Assembly (NCBI GenBank): GCA_051646185.1
Contig: JBOFCS010000061.1
Span: 1-21,542 of the forward strand
Direction: 5' to 3'
DNA length: 21,542 bases
Source: JBOFCS01 sp051646185
GTDB taxonomy: Bacteria; Actinomycetota; Actinomycetes; Mycobacteriales; Mycobacteriaceae
The notes beneath the pieces were generated by a model. The model had not been told where the DNA came from, did not search any database, and saw only the letters and a list, made by a program, of their open reading frames with translations. This document shows positions 7,523-15,088 of the stretch, piece by piece. The position numbers and the translations under genes were made by a program. Each line of letters opens with the position of its first letter. Position 1 is the first letter of the stretch.

Positions 7523-9310
7523 GTGGCGAATCTGGTTAACGTGGAGCAGGTATCGAAATCTTTTGGTATCAAACCACTGCTCAACTCAGTATCTCTTGGT
7601 GTGCAAGAAGGAGAACGTATTGGTGTAGTTGGCCTTAACGGTGGTGGTAAAACCACAATGCTTGAGGTAATAGCTGGTATTGAGCCACCAGATGCCGGAC
7701 GGGTAAGTCGGGTTGGTGGTTTACAAATGGCGGTGGTTACCCAGCGTGGAGTTCTTCCTGAAGGCTCAACGGTTGCCGATGTTGTTATCGCCCCCCTCGG
7801 CGTTGCAGAGCATGAATGGGCGGGTAATTCTCGGATTCGTGCGGTTCTGCACGGAATTGGGGTGGATTCGCTGGGTTTGGATATTCCAGTGTCGGGCCTT
7901 TCCGGTGGAGAGCGCCGAAGGGTGGCCTTGGCTGCCGCGTTAGTCCAGGATTTGGATTTATTGGTATTAGATGAACCCACCAATCATCTTGATGTTGAGG
8001 GGGTGCAGTGGCTTGCGGAGCATTTAGTGTCACGGCGATCCGCTTTGGTTGTTGTTACCCATGATCGGTGGTTCTTGGACACTGTGGCCACCAGAACGTG
8101 GGAAGTTGTTGGTGGCAAAGTGGAAAGCTACGAAGGTGGGTACAACGATTGGATGTTCGCCCGTGCTGAACGTTCACGCCAAGCCGATGCTTCCGAAGAG
8201 CGGCGACGTAATCTTGCCCGTAAAGAGCTGGCCTGGTTGCGCCGTGGCCCACCAGCTCGAACTTCCAAGCCGAAGTACCGAATTGAAGCAGCCGAGGCAT
8301 TGATCGCCGATGTTCCGGCGCCAAGAGACAGTGTTGCGTTAGCTTCTTTTGCCCAGCGTCGGTTGGGGAAAGTTGTTATCGAGCTTGAGGATGCAACCCT
8401 GACAACACCTGATGGGCGTGAGCTGGTTCGGGAGCTCACCTGGCGGCTTGCGCCGGGCGAACGGGTGGGATTAGTTGGGGTCAATGGTTCAGGAAAGACC
8501 ACCCTATTGAGAACTTTGGCTGGGGCGCTTGCCCCACATTCGGGCAAGCGTATTGAGGGTCAGACCGTCCGCATCGGATGGTTGCGTCAGGAATTGGATG
8601 ACCTTCCTACTAATATGCGGGTGCTTGAGGCGGTGGAAGAGGTTGCTCGTCGAATTACTTTGGGTGACAAAGAAATATCTGCCGGTCAGCTTGCTGAAAG
8701 ATTAGGTTTCACTCCGGCGCGGCAGCGTACCCCGGTGGGCGATCTTTCCGGTGGCGAACGCAGGCGTTTGCAGTTGACTCGAGTTTTAATGGCTGAACCA
8801 AATGTTTTATTACTTGATGAACCAACCAATGATCTTGATATTGATACTCTTCAGCAACTTGAAGATTTGCTGGATGGTTGGGCTGGAACTCTTGTAGTGA
8901 TTAGTCACGACCGCTATCTCATTGAACGAATTTGTGATTCGACGTGGGCGTTATTTGGGGATGGGAAATTAACACATCTTCCTGGAGGTATTGAAGGGTA
9001 CCTTAAGCGCAGGGCAGTCATGATTGATGCGGCTGATCCGGCTTCTTCAGCCGCATCTACTGTGGGTGCCACTAAACTAGCTCAACCCCGAGATTCAGCA
9101 GCTGAGCGAGCCGCTCAGAAAGAGCTTTCCAAACTTGAACGAGCTATCTCAAAATTTGATGAGAAGGAAAAAGCCTTGCATGCCAAGCTTGCTGATGCTG
9201 CTTTGGATGCCACGATGCTCGTGGAGCTAAGTGCTGAGTTACAGCAAGTCACGTCCGATAAGGAAGCTGCTGAGCATCGATGGATGGAGTTGGCCGAAGA
9301 ACTAGGCTGA
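7523..9310 (+). CDS. ABC-F family ATPase (Uup-like)
   Basis: Soluble protein with two ATP-binding cassettes and no membrane domain, a translation- or ribosome-associated ABC-F ATPase. Cassette 1 has Walker A GLNGGGKTT, signature LSGGERRR and Walker B LLVLDEPTNHLD; cassette 2 has GVNGSGKTT, LSGGERRR and VLLLDEPTNDLD. A charged coiled-coil tail (about the last 75 residues) is typical of the Uup branch. The frame opens at GTG 7517, but AGGAGG at 7508-7513 is only 3 bases from that codon and 9 from GTG 7523, so I place the start at 7523 (MANLVNVEQ, 595 residues). A homologue follows ispE in other corynebacteria as I recall. Function in ribosome rescue is inferred from family; antibiotic resistance is not indicated. 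Confidence 0.9.
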   Translation: MANLVNVEQVSKSFGIKPLLNSVSLGVQEGERIGVVGLNGGGKTTMLEVIAGIEPPDAGRVSRVGGLQMAVVTQRGVLPEGSTVADVVIAPLGVAEHEWAGNSRIRAVLHGIGVDSLGLDIPVSGLSGGERRRVALAAALVQDLDLLVLDEPTNHLDVEGVQWLAEHLVSRRSALVVVTHDRWFLDTVATRTWEVVGGKVESYEGGYNDWMFARAERSRQADASEERRRNLARKELAWLRRGPPARTSKPKYRIEAAEALIADVPAPRDSVALASFAQRRLGKVVIELEDATLTTPDGRELVRELTWRLAPGERVGLVGVNGSGKTTLLRTLAGALAPHSGKRIEGQTVRIGWLRQELDDLPTNMRVLEAVEEVARRITLGDKEISAGQLAERLGFTPARQRTPVGDLSGGERRRLQLTRVLMAEPNVLLLDEPTNDLDIDTLQQLEDLLDGWAGTLVVISHDRYLIERICDSTWALFGDGKLTHLPGGIEGYLKRRAVMIDAADPASSAASTVGATKLAQPRDSAAERAAQKELSKLERAISKFDEKEKALHAKLADAALDATMLVELSAELQQVTSDKEAAEHRWMELAEELG

Positions 9311-9380
9311 TTATCGATGGAAAAATATTTTGTGATTCGACCCATCCATCTCATGATGTGATCCGAATGTGTGATGACCG

Positions 9381-9430
9381 GGTGATCGGATGCAGCACAA
9401 ACAGGGTTAGTTCTGCTACATCAGATCACC
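9381..9430 (+). promoter_or_regulatory. Large imperfect hairpin in the leader of the MPT83-like gene
   Basis: Two 17-base arms, 9381-9397 and 9414-9430, are complementary at 15 of 17 positions (7+4+4 bp with two mismatches) around a 16-base loop. The downstream arm ends 16 bases before the GGAGG ribosome-binding site (9447-9451). No T-tract follows, so it does not look like a simple terminator of the ABC-F gene. The left arm contains TCGGAT (9386-9391), which can instead pair with ATCCGA at 9361-9366, giving a competing fold. A regulatory or mRNA-stabilising leader structure is inferred. Confidence 0.45.
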
Positions 9431-9459
9431 ACAGCTCATTACTTACGGAGGCAGTACCG

Positions 9460-10131
9460 ATGATTTCTTCGCGCAAAGCAGTAGTAGCAGCAAGTGTGGC
9501 TGCAGTTGCGGCTCTGGGGCTTGTCGCATGTTCGGATGATTCTTCAACGACATCTGATCGTGCAGGCAGTTCAATGAACATGTCTTCAAGCACATCAATG
9601 GCACCATCGAGTTCCCCTGCTATGGCAGATCCTGGGTCCGATTTGGTAGGTGCTGCTTGCGCCGACTACGCAGCCCAGGTGCCCAGTGGTCCGGGTTCGG
9701 TGGCAGGGATGGCTACCTCTCCGGTGGCTGTAGCGGCGTCAAATAATCCTTTGCTGACCACTTTGGTAGCGGCAGTATCAGGGAAGTTAAATCCTAATGT
9801 GAACCTGGTGGATACCCTCAATGGCGGTGAGTTTACCGTTTTCGCTCCTGTTGACTCAGCTTTCGCTAAAATTGATCCAGCAACTATCGAAACTCTCAAA
9901 ACCGATACTGCTCTTTTGACTAAAATCCTTACTTACCATGTAGTTCCGGGAAAAATTGCACCTAAAGATATTGATGGAACGTTAACGACAGTCCAGGGCG
10001 GAACACTTGCTGTCACCGGAACGGGAAATGACATTAAAGTTAATGGCACAACTTCTGTTGTCTGTGGTGGAGTGAAAACCGCTAATGCAACGGTCTACCT
10101 TGTGGACAGTGTGTTACTACCAGCTGCTTAG
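9460..10131 (+). CDS. Fasciclin (FAS1) domain lipoprotein, MPT83/MPT70-like
   Basis: Exported cell-surface lipoprotein of 223 residues. A lipoprotein signal peptide runs to the lipobox LVAC, with Cys24 as the acylated residue. A Ser/Thr/Met-rich linker (25-55) follows, then a conserved lead-in (DLVGAACADYAA, 61-72) and a FAS1 domain (about 85-221) with H1-type TVFAPVDSAFAKI (126-138) and H2-type TYHVVPGKI (158-166). Cys67 and Cys202 match the disulphide pair of MPT70. SNNPLLTTL and NPNVNLVDTLNGGEFTVFAP are nearly as in mycobacterial MPT83. The ATG at 9460 is chosen because GGAGG lies 8 bases upstream and the signal peptide begins there; the frame runs open upstream but has no signal character. 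Likely role: adhesion or cell-surface interaction, by homology. Confidence 0.93.
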   Translation: MISSRKAVVAASVAAVAALGLVACSDDSSTTSDRAGSSMNMSSSTSMAPSSSPAMADPGSDLVGAACADYAAQVPSGPGSVAGMATSPVAVAASNNPLLTTLVAAVSGKLNPNVNLVDTLNGGEFTVFAPVDSAFAKIDPATIETLKTDTALLTKILTYHVVPGKIAPKDIDGTLTTVQGGTLAVTGTGNDIKVNGTTSVVCGGVKTANATVYLVDSVLLPAA

Positions 10132-10142
10132 TGCTGGATTCG

Positions 10143-10184
10143 CTAAGAGGCATTGGCCCTGGCTAACAAGCCAATGCCTCTTAG
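10143..10184. terminator. Strong bidirectional hairpin terminator
   Basis: A perfect 15-bp inverted repeat (10143-10157 and 10170-10184) encloses a 12-base loop. It begins 11 bp after the fasciclin stop codon and its right arm contains the stop codon (TAA, 10183-10181) of the minus-strand membrane-protein gene. Neither side has a T-tract, which is common for actinobacterial terminators. It probably serves both converging transcripts. Confidence 0.8.
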
Positions 10185-10492
10185 TGGAATGTTCGGATGG
10201 GACGCTGTTTGTATATGCTGATGATGAGCGTTACTAGCGATGCGAGGATGAACCCCATGCCCAGAAATATTAAGCTGTAGATCCAAAGATCTTGGATTGT
10301 TAGGGAATTTGCATAACTAAAATAGTCGGTCGATTGCATGGGGGAATACGCCGACCATCCATTCCTCAGGGAGTCAGAGGGTATGGAGCGGTGAAAATGT
10401 AACCATAGTCCCCCCAGGAACAGGCATCCGCCGATACTTGTTGTGAAGATTAAAAAAATTGCTCTAGTACTCACGGTGATGATCTCTTTCAT
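10181..10492 (-). CDS. Small two-helix membrane protein, unknown function
   Basis: A 103-residue product with two strongly hydrophobic segments (about 10-31 and 70-93) joined by a polar, aromatic-rich loop of about 38 residues, and a short basic tail (KQRPIRTFH). I do not recognise the family. Its ATG directly abuts the TAA of prfC (TAAATG) and no good Shine-Dalgarno is visible inside the prfC end, so translation by reinitiation or coupling is likely. Its stop lies in the shared terminator hairpin. The alternation of hydrophobic blocks and fit between prfC and the terminator support a real gene, but conservation cannot be tested here. Confidence 0.62.
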   Translation of the reverse strand: MKEIITVSTRAIFLIFTTSIGGCLFLGGLWLHFHRSIPSDSLRNGWSAYSPMQSTDYFSYANSLTIQDLWIYSLIFLGMGFILASLVTLIISIYKQRPIRTFH

Positions 10493-12121
10493 TTAATCTG
10501 CTGCTGCCACTAGAGGTTCGAGTAGCAGATCGGGAAGTTCCTTTTCTATGTACTGTAACCGCCATCTGTCACTTACCAGGGCAAGCAGCACTCCGTCGCC
10601 TCGAGTGAAGACTTCAACACCACGTTGCCGACCAAGCTCAGCAGCCGACTCTGCGTCGGTACGGCGGGCCAAGGAATATCCGAGCGGTTCCATTCTGGCT
10701 TCGACAGAAAACTCGGCCTTCATTCGAGCTGCAACCACTTCAAACTGCATAGGACCAACCGCTGCTAGTACCGGTGAAGCGTCTCCACGAATCTCATTAC
10801 GGAGTACCTGTACAACGCCTTCAGACTCCATTTGATCAACAGCACGCCGGAATTGTTTGTACTTACTTGCACTTTCGGCGCGAAGTATCGAAAAGTGTTC
10901 TGGTGCAAAGGAGGGTATAGGCGGAAATTCCACCTTTTTATCTGCATAGAGGGTGTGTCCAGGGGCCAATGCGGTGGCATTGACAAGACCAACAACGTCA
11001 CCGGGGAATGCCAATTCCACCGTGGAACGCTCACGGCCAAAGACGGTTTGGGCGTACTTAGTGGTGAATGGACGGCCCGTTTGGGAATGTGTGACTACCA
11101 TTCCGCGTTCAAAAACTCCTGATACGATTCGCATAAAGGCAAGACGATCTCGGTGTGCGGTATCCATTCCCGCTTGCACTTTGAAGACGACGGCGCTGAA
11201 AGGCTCAGTGACTTCACGGGCAGTGTTATTAATATCTGTTCGAGAGCTAGGCGCCGGGGCGAGCTCAATCAATGAATCTAAGATTTGGCTTACTCCAAAG
11301 TTCAGCATTGCTGAGGCGAAGATAACTGGGGAGGTTTGTCCGGCGAGGAAAAGCTCTTGGTCATGGTCTTGTCCTGAGGCGGAAAGCAATTCGCTTTCCT
11401 CCAGTGCTGTTTCCCATTCACCGTTTTCTCTGGCGAGTGCGGCTTGTGGGCTGAGCAGTTCTTCGGGTGCAATGGTTGCCCCGCCAGCGGTGCGGGTGAA
11501 TCGCACATAGTCACCGCTCTCACGGCGTAAGAGCCCTCGGAAGTCGCCAGCTATGCCTACCGGCCAGTATAGGGGAGTGGGGGTAAGTCCAATTCGTTCA
11601 GTAATTTCGTCAAGTAATTCCAGGGGGGCTTGTCCGGGTCGATCCCACTTGTTGATGACGGTAATGACTGGGATACCACGATGGCGACAGACTTGGAAAA
11701 GTTTGAGGGTTTGAGGTTCAAGACCTTTTGCTGCGTCGATGAGCATGACTGCGGCGTCGACGGCAGTGAGGACTCGATAGGTGTCTTCGGAGAAATCAGC
11801 GTGACCTGGGGTATCCACGAGGTTGATCACATGGTCTTTGTAATTGAACTGTAGGGCTGTGGAACTTACCGAAATTCCTCTAGCTTTTTCCATCTCCATC
11901 CAGTCGGACACTGTGGATTTGCGTCCTGATTTACCGTGAATCGCGCCAGCTTCGGAGATAACTCGGGCATGGAGCGCTAATGCTTCGGTCAGGGTGGATT
12001 TTCCTGCGTCAGGGTGGGAAATGACAGCAAAAGTCCGTCGCCGCGCTACTTCTACTTTAAGGGTTTTTTCGTTGCGAGCTAGGGGCTCTAGCGCCGATTC
12101 GGTGGCTGGGTTGTCTGACAT
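10493..12121 (-). CDS. prfC: Peptide chain release factor 3
   Basis: Translational GTPase that recycles RF1/RF2 from the ribosome after peptide release. The 542-residue product (from ATG 12121) is of normal RF3 length. GTPase motifs: P-loop SHPDAGKST (35-43), switch I region RGISVSSTALQF, DTPGH (103-107) and NKWD (157-160); the RF3-type domains II and III follow. The frame opens 63 bases earlier, but the ATG at 12121 has AGGAAGG nine bases upstream and begins at the usual RF3 N-terminus, so I use it. The leader can fold into a hairpin that exposes this site in its loop. It is divergent from the pks16-like gene and followed without gap by a small membrane protein. Confidence 0.96.
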   Translation of the reverse strand: MSDNPATESALEPLARNEKTLKVEVARRRTFAVISHPDAGKSTLTEALALHARVISEAGAIHGKSGRKSTVSDWMEMEKARGISVSSTALQFNYKDHVINLVDTPGHADFSEDTYRVLTAVDAAVMLIDAAKGLEPQTLKLFQVCRHRGIPVITVINKWDRPGQAPLELLDEITERIGLTPTPLYWPVGIAGDFRGLLRRESGDYVRFTRTAGGATIAPEELLSPQAALARENGEWETALEESELLSASGQDHDQELFLAGQTSPVIFASAMLNFGVSQILDSLIELAPAPSSRTDINNTAREVTEPFSAVVFKVQAGMDTAHRDRLAFMRIVSGVFERGMVVTHSQTGRPFTTKYAQTVFGRERSTVELAFPGDVVGLVNATALAPGHTLYADKKVEFPPIPSFAPEHFSILRAESASKYKQFRRAVDQMESEGVVQVLRNEIRGDASPVLAAVGPMQFEVVAARMKAEFSVEARMEPLGYSLARRTDAESAAELGRQRGVEVFTRGDGVLLALVSDRWRLQYIEKELPDLLLEPLVAAAD

Positions 12122-12122
12122 G

Positions 12123-12149
12123 TGGGAGGTCCTTCCTGAACGGCTCCCA
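12123..12149 (-). promoter_or_regulatory. Hairpin presenting the prfC ribosome-binding site
   Basis: On the minus strand TGGGAG (12149-12144) pairs with CTCCCA (12128-12123), one base before the prfC ATG. The Shine-Dalgarno AGGAAGG (12137-12131) lies in the enclosed 15-base segment. This could modulate initiation, for example by limiting or presenting the site; the regulatory effect is inference. Confidence 0.3.
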
Positions 12150-12163
12150 TCAAATGCGGGATC

Positions 12164-12183
12164 GGGTATCCACTGGGTATCCA
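12164..12183. repeat. Tandem 9-bp repeat, 11-bp period, upstream of prfC
   Basis: GGGTATCCA occurs at 12164-12172 and 12175-12183. An 11-bp period places both copies on nearly the same face of the helix, which suits a pair of protein-binding half-sites close to the prfC promoter. The bound factor, if any, is unknown. Confidence 0.4.
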
Positions 12184-12271
12184 ATGGACAAGGTTACCTG
12201 GAGGTAGTGGCAGGGGAAACAAGGCCCAAGAGTGGTAACGCTTTTGCTATGCCAACCGATATAATTAACAT

Positions 12272-12289
12272 TGTGCAAAATGTGCAAAA
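12272..12289. repeat. Tandem TGTGCAAAA pair upstream of the pks16-like gene
   Basis: Two exact, directly adjacent copies of TGTGCAAAA (12272-12280, 12281-12289) sit about 110 bp before the GTG of the acyl-activating enzyme. A second direct repeat, AATTGTC, occurs at 12300-12306 and 12320-12326. These AT-rich repeats lie where a promoter and operator for the gene would be expected; no convincing -35/-10 pair could be assigned. Confidence 0.4.
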
Positions 12290-12399
12290 AAGCCTAAAAA
12301 ATTGTCGCTTATGACGCACAATTGTCAAACCGAACGATAAGTACAGCTCTGGAGTGAAACGCCTGAGTGAAAACTTGGTGTCAAAATAAGGAGTAAGTT

Positions 12400-14034
12400 G
12401 TGAGCAGATTTACTGACGATATTTACGCTTCCGCTGCTTCAACTGCGTGTGGCATGGTTACTGGAGATCCAGAGCATCCATTCCGTCGCACCTGGAGTGA
12501 GATACACCAGGTTGCCCGGTGCATGGCTGGAACGCTTGCGTCCAAAGGGATTGGCCCAGGCGACACTGTTGCTATTCTTGCTGCATTGCCGGTGGAGATT
12601 GCCCCTGCTGTTCAATCTGTATGGATCAGAGGCGCATCGGTCACGATGCTGCATCAGCCCACGCCGCGTACAGATCTTGCGGTATGGGCAAAAGACACTG
12701 AGTCGGTGCTGCTGATGATCAAGGCCAAAGCAGTGATCGTGAGTGCACCCTTTGATGCTGCTGCGCCACTACTCGCCGAACGTGGCATTACAGTGATTAC
12801 TGTTTCTGAACTGGCTGCCGGGAAACCGCTAGCTCCGGTTCATATTCCTGAAGAGGCGATCGCCTTGATGCAGCTGACCTCAGGTTCCACTGGTTCGCCA
12901 AAAGCGGTGAAAATTACTCATAAAAATATGTACGCCAATGCTCAGTCAATGAAAACAGCATCACACTATGACCCAGATGTTGATGTCATGGTCAGTTGGC
13001 TCCCACTTTTCCATGATATGGGCATGGTGGGTTTCCTTTGTATACCTATGCAATTCGGTGGTGAACTCATTAAAGTAACACCGATGGACTTCCTTCGGTC
13101 GCCTTTGCTTTGGGCGCAACTTATCACCAAATATAAGGGCACAATGACTGCCGCCCCCAATTTTGCTTATGCTGTACTGGCAAGGCGCCTTTCCCGAGCT
13201 CAGCCGCAGGACTATGATCTATCAACTATACGATTTGCGCTCAGTGGTGCAGAACAAATAGATGTAACAGTTGTGGATGCTTTAGTGAGAGCCGGAAAGC
13301 CTTTTGGGTTAGCAGCATCGGCGGTGGTACCGGCATATGGGATGGCTGAAACAACTTTGGCAATTTCTTTTGCCCAGCCCGGGAAAGGATTACAGATAGA
13401 TGAAGTGGATACAGATCTATTATCTGGTTTGCAGCGTGCAGTGCCAAGCAGCAGGGGAAGTACTCGAAAGTTAGCCTGCCTGGGAAGTTTTGTGCCAGGA
13501 ATTGAAGGTCGGATAGTTGACTCCAATGTAGCTCCACTACCTCCGCGATCTGTAGGGGTGGTGGAAGTTCGAGGCGAGTCGTTAACTCCCGGCTATCTTA
13601 CCCTTGATGGGGAGTTATCAGCGTTACGGGAAGACGGTTGGTTCAGCACTGGTGATATTGGCTATCTCACCGAGGACCAGCAACTTGTCATCTGTGGCCG
13701 TGTTAAGGATGTAATTATTATGGGTGGCAAGAATATTTACCCAACCGATATTGAACGGGCCGCTGGGACCGTAATCGGAGTGCGACCGGGCAACGCTGTT
13801 GCAGTGCGCCTAGAAGCGGGTCTTCAGAGGGAAAGTTTTGCCGTTGCTGTGGAGTCGAGTTTTTATGAAAATACTGAAGAAGTGAAAAGGATACAACGCG
13901 AAATAACTCATGCAGTTGTTTCCGAAGTGGGGGTACGACCGCGGACCATTGTTGTACTTTCTCCTGGGAGTATTCCTAAAACCCCATCCGGGAAGCTTCG
14001 CCGAGCCAGCTCCGTTGCGTTAGTAACTGTCTAG
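12400..14034 (+). CDS. Fatty acyl-activating enzyme, FadD/Pks16-like
   Basis: ANL-superfamily adenylate-forming enzyme of 544 residues that activates a fatty acid as acyl-AMP and passes it to CoA or an acyl carrier. Motifs: ATP-binding LTSGSTGSPK (159-168), PAYGMAETT (311-319), WFSTGD (414-419), hinge GRVKDVIIMGGKN (433-445) and C-terminal TPSGKLRR with catalytic Lys532. The GTG start has AAGGAG six bases upstream. Length and position before pth, rplY, prs and glmU match M. tuberculosis pks16 (Rv1013), which despite its name is an acyl-CoA-synthetase-like protein. Whether this is a CoA ligase or a fatty acyl-AMP ligase cannot be decided here. It converges with a desaturase gene, three bases separating the stop codons. 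Confidence 0.88.
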   Translation: MSRFTDDIYASAASTACGMVTGDPEHPFRRTWSEIHQVARCMAGTLASKGIGPGDTVAILAALPVEIAPAVQSVWIRGASVTMLHQPTPRTDLAVWAKDTESVLLMIKAKAVIVSAPFDAAAPLLAERGITVITVSELAAGKPLAPVHIPEEAIALMQLTSGSTGSPKAVKITHKNMYANAQSMKTASHYDPDVDVMVSWLPLFHDMGMVGFLCIPMQFGGELIKVTPMDFLRSPLLWAQLITKYKGTMTAAPNFAYAVLARRLSRAQPQDYDLSTIRFALSGAEQIDVTVVDALVRAGKPFGLAASAVVPAYGMAETTLAISFAQPGKGLQIDEVDTDLLSGLQRAVPSSRGSTRKLACLGSFVPGIEGRIVDSNVAPLPPRSVGVVEVRGESLTPGYLTLDGELSALREDGWFSTGDIGYLTEDQQLVICGRVKDVIIMGGKNIYPTDIERAAGTVIGVRPGNAVAVRLEAGLQRESFAVAVESSFYENTEEVKRIQREITHAVVSEVGVRPRTIVVLSPGSIPKTPSGKLRRASSVALVTV

Positions 14035-14052
14035 CTTTTAAATTGAGACAGT
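14026..14052. terminator. Hairpin spanning both stop codons of the pks16-like/desA pair
   Basis: A perfect 7-bp inverted repeat, ACTGTCT (14026-14032) and AGACAGT (14046-14052), encloses 13 AT-rich bases that hold both convergent stop codons. On the plus strand no T-tract follows. It may be a weak shared terminator. Confidence 0.35.
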
Positions 14053-15003
14053 GTGAATCCGTTCGCCACGCGCCGCATCCCGTGCTAAAGAGCGATCACG
14101 CATAACCTCAAACCTACTGGCTCCGTCTTCTGCTTGTACAAGAAAGTCTGCAAGTAACTCGCGATATTGTTCACCTTCAGCAGTAAAATTGTTGCGGTCA
14201 AATATCTTCCAATGCCGAAGCACCGGTTGCACTACTTCATCTAAATGGCTACGTGGATCGTAAATTCCGCCTTTGGCTATCAGTACGGCGTTACGACGAA
14301 AATTAGGCATAGTCATTCCAGGCATCTGGAAGTCGGCAACGATTGTGTAAATCGATTTGAGTGTTTGATCTGGAGCGATCTCTAGGGCTGCTGAAACAAG
14401 ATTCCGATAAAAAATCATATGCAGATTTTCGTCGGCGGCAATTCGTGCTAAAAGTGCTTCGGCCACTGGATCGCCACAGGCTTTTCCAGTGTTTCGGTGG
14501 GATACTCGGGTGGCTAGTTCTTGGAAGGTTACGTAGGTAACCGCATCAATAATAGTGCGCTCAACATCGGGAGGTTGGACCCCCTTTGTCATATGGATAA
14601 GGCGGGCGGCTTCTAAAGCTGTTGGGTCAACTCCTCGGGTGACCACCAGGTAGTCCCGCATGGCTATACCGTGACGGTTTTCTTCGGCGGTCCACCGGTT
14701 GACCCAGGTTCCCCAAGCGCCATCCAAGGAGAAGTTTGCAGCGATTTCCTGATGGTAGGAAGGCAGATTGTCTTCAGTGAGAAGATTTGTCACCATGGCA
14801 GCTTTTGCAATAGGAGACAGTTTGGATTGTTTTGGATCCCAATCAATTCCACCCAGATAGCTAAAGTTTCTACCATCAGACCAGGGTACGTAATCGTGTG
14901 GATTCCAGTCTTTGGTGATAGCTAGATGCCGGTTGAGATTTTCTTCAGCGGTGGGTTGTAGCGCATGGAGTAGTTCAATCTGGGTGAGTGGGCACTGGGC
15001 CAT
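14038..15003 (-). CDS. desA: Acyl-ACP (stearoyl-ACP type) desaturase, DesA1-like
   Basis: Soluble diiron desaturase of 321 residues that introduces a double bond into acyl chains carried on ACP. Iron ligands are visible: Glu77 and His84 in TEDNLPSYH, the EENRH motif (107-111), Glu162 in FQELATR and the DENLH motif (191-195). Stretches such as NRWTAEENRHG, SHRNTGKAC and DENLHMIFYR are close to mycobacterial DesA1 (Rv0824c) as I recall it. The start ATG at 15003 is chosen because a G-rich ribosome-binding site (GGGGGG) precedes it; the frame opens 30 bases earlier at GTG 15033. It lies 85 bp downstream of pth in the same direction. Its tail-to-tail partner activates fatty acids, so both may act on lipid supply, an inference. 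Confidence 0.92.
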   Translation of the reverse strand: MAQCPLTQIELLHALQPTAEENLNRHLAITKDWNPHDYVPWSDGRNFSYLGGIDWDPKQSKLSPIAKAAMVTNLLTEDNLPSYHQEIAANFSLDGAWGTWVNRWTAEENRHGIAMRDYLVVTRGVDPTALEAARLIHMTKGVQPPDVERTIIDAVTYVTFQELATRVSHRNTGKACGDPVAEALLARIAADENLHMIFYRNLVSAALEIAPDQTLKSIYTIVADFQMPGMTMPNFRRNAVLIAKGGIYDPRSHLDEVVQPVLRHWKIFDRNNFTAEGEQYRELLADFLVQAEDGASRFEVMRDRSLARDAARGERIHTVSI

Positions 15004-15088
15004 CGTCCCCCCTTTGGGGTTGAGTGATGGCACGGTGAGCCATGTATTTGCTCCATGGTACCAGCAAGAAGTCTAGTCTTGTTTACCC

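Noticed and set aside
9355..9385. GlxR/CRP-like site suggested by TGTGATCC and TGTGATGA
   Set aside because: The second half-site TCACA at the required spacing is missing.
9280..9459. Upstream in-frame extension of the fasciclin lipoprotein (60 extra residues)
   Set aside because: It overlaps the end of the ABC-F gene, lacks signal-peptide character, contains the leader hairpin, and the internal ATG at 9460 has a well-placed GGAGG and starts a clean lipoprotein signal.
10953..11510. 185-residue open frame on the plus strand opposite prfC
   Set aside because: It is antisense to the firmly identified RF3 gene, Ser/Arg/Thr-rich, and shows no domain or ribosome-binding site.
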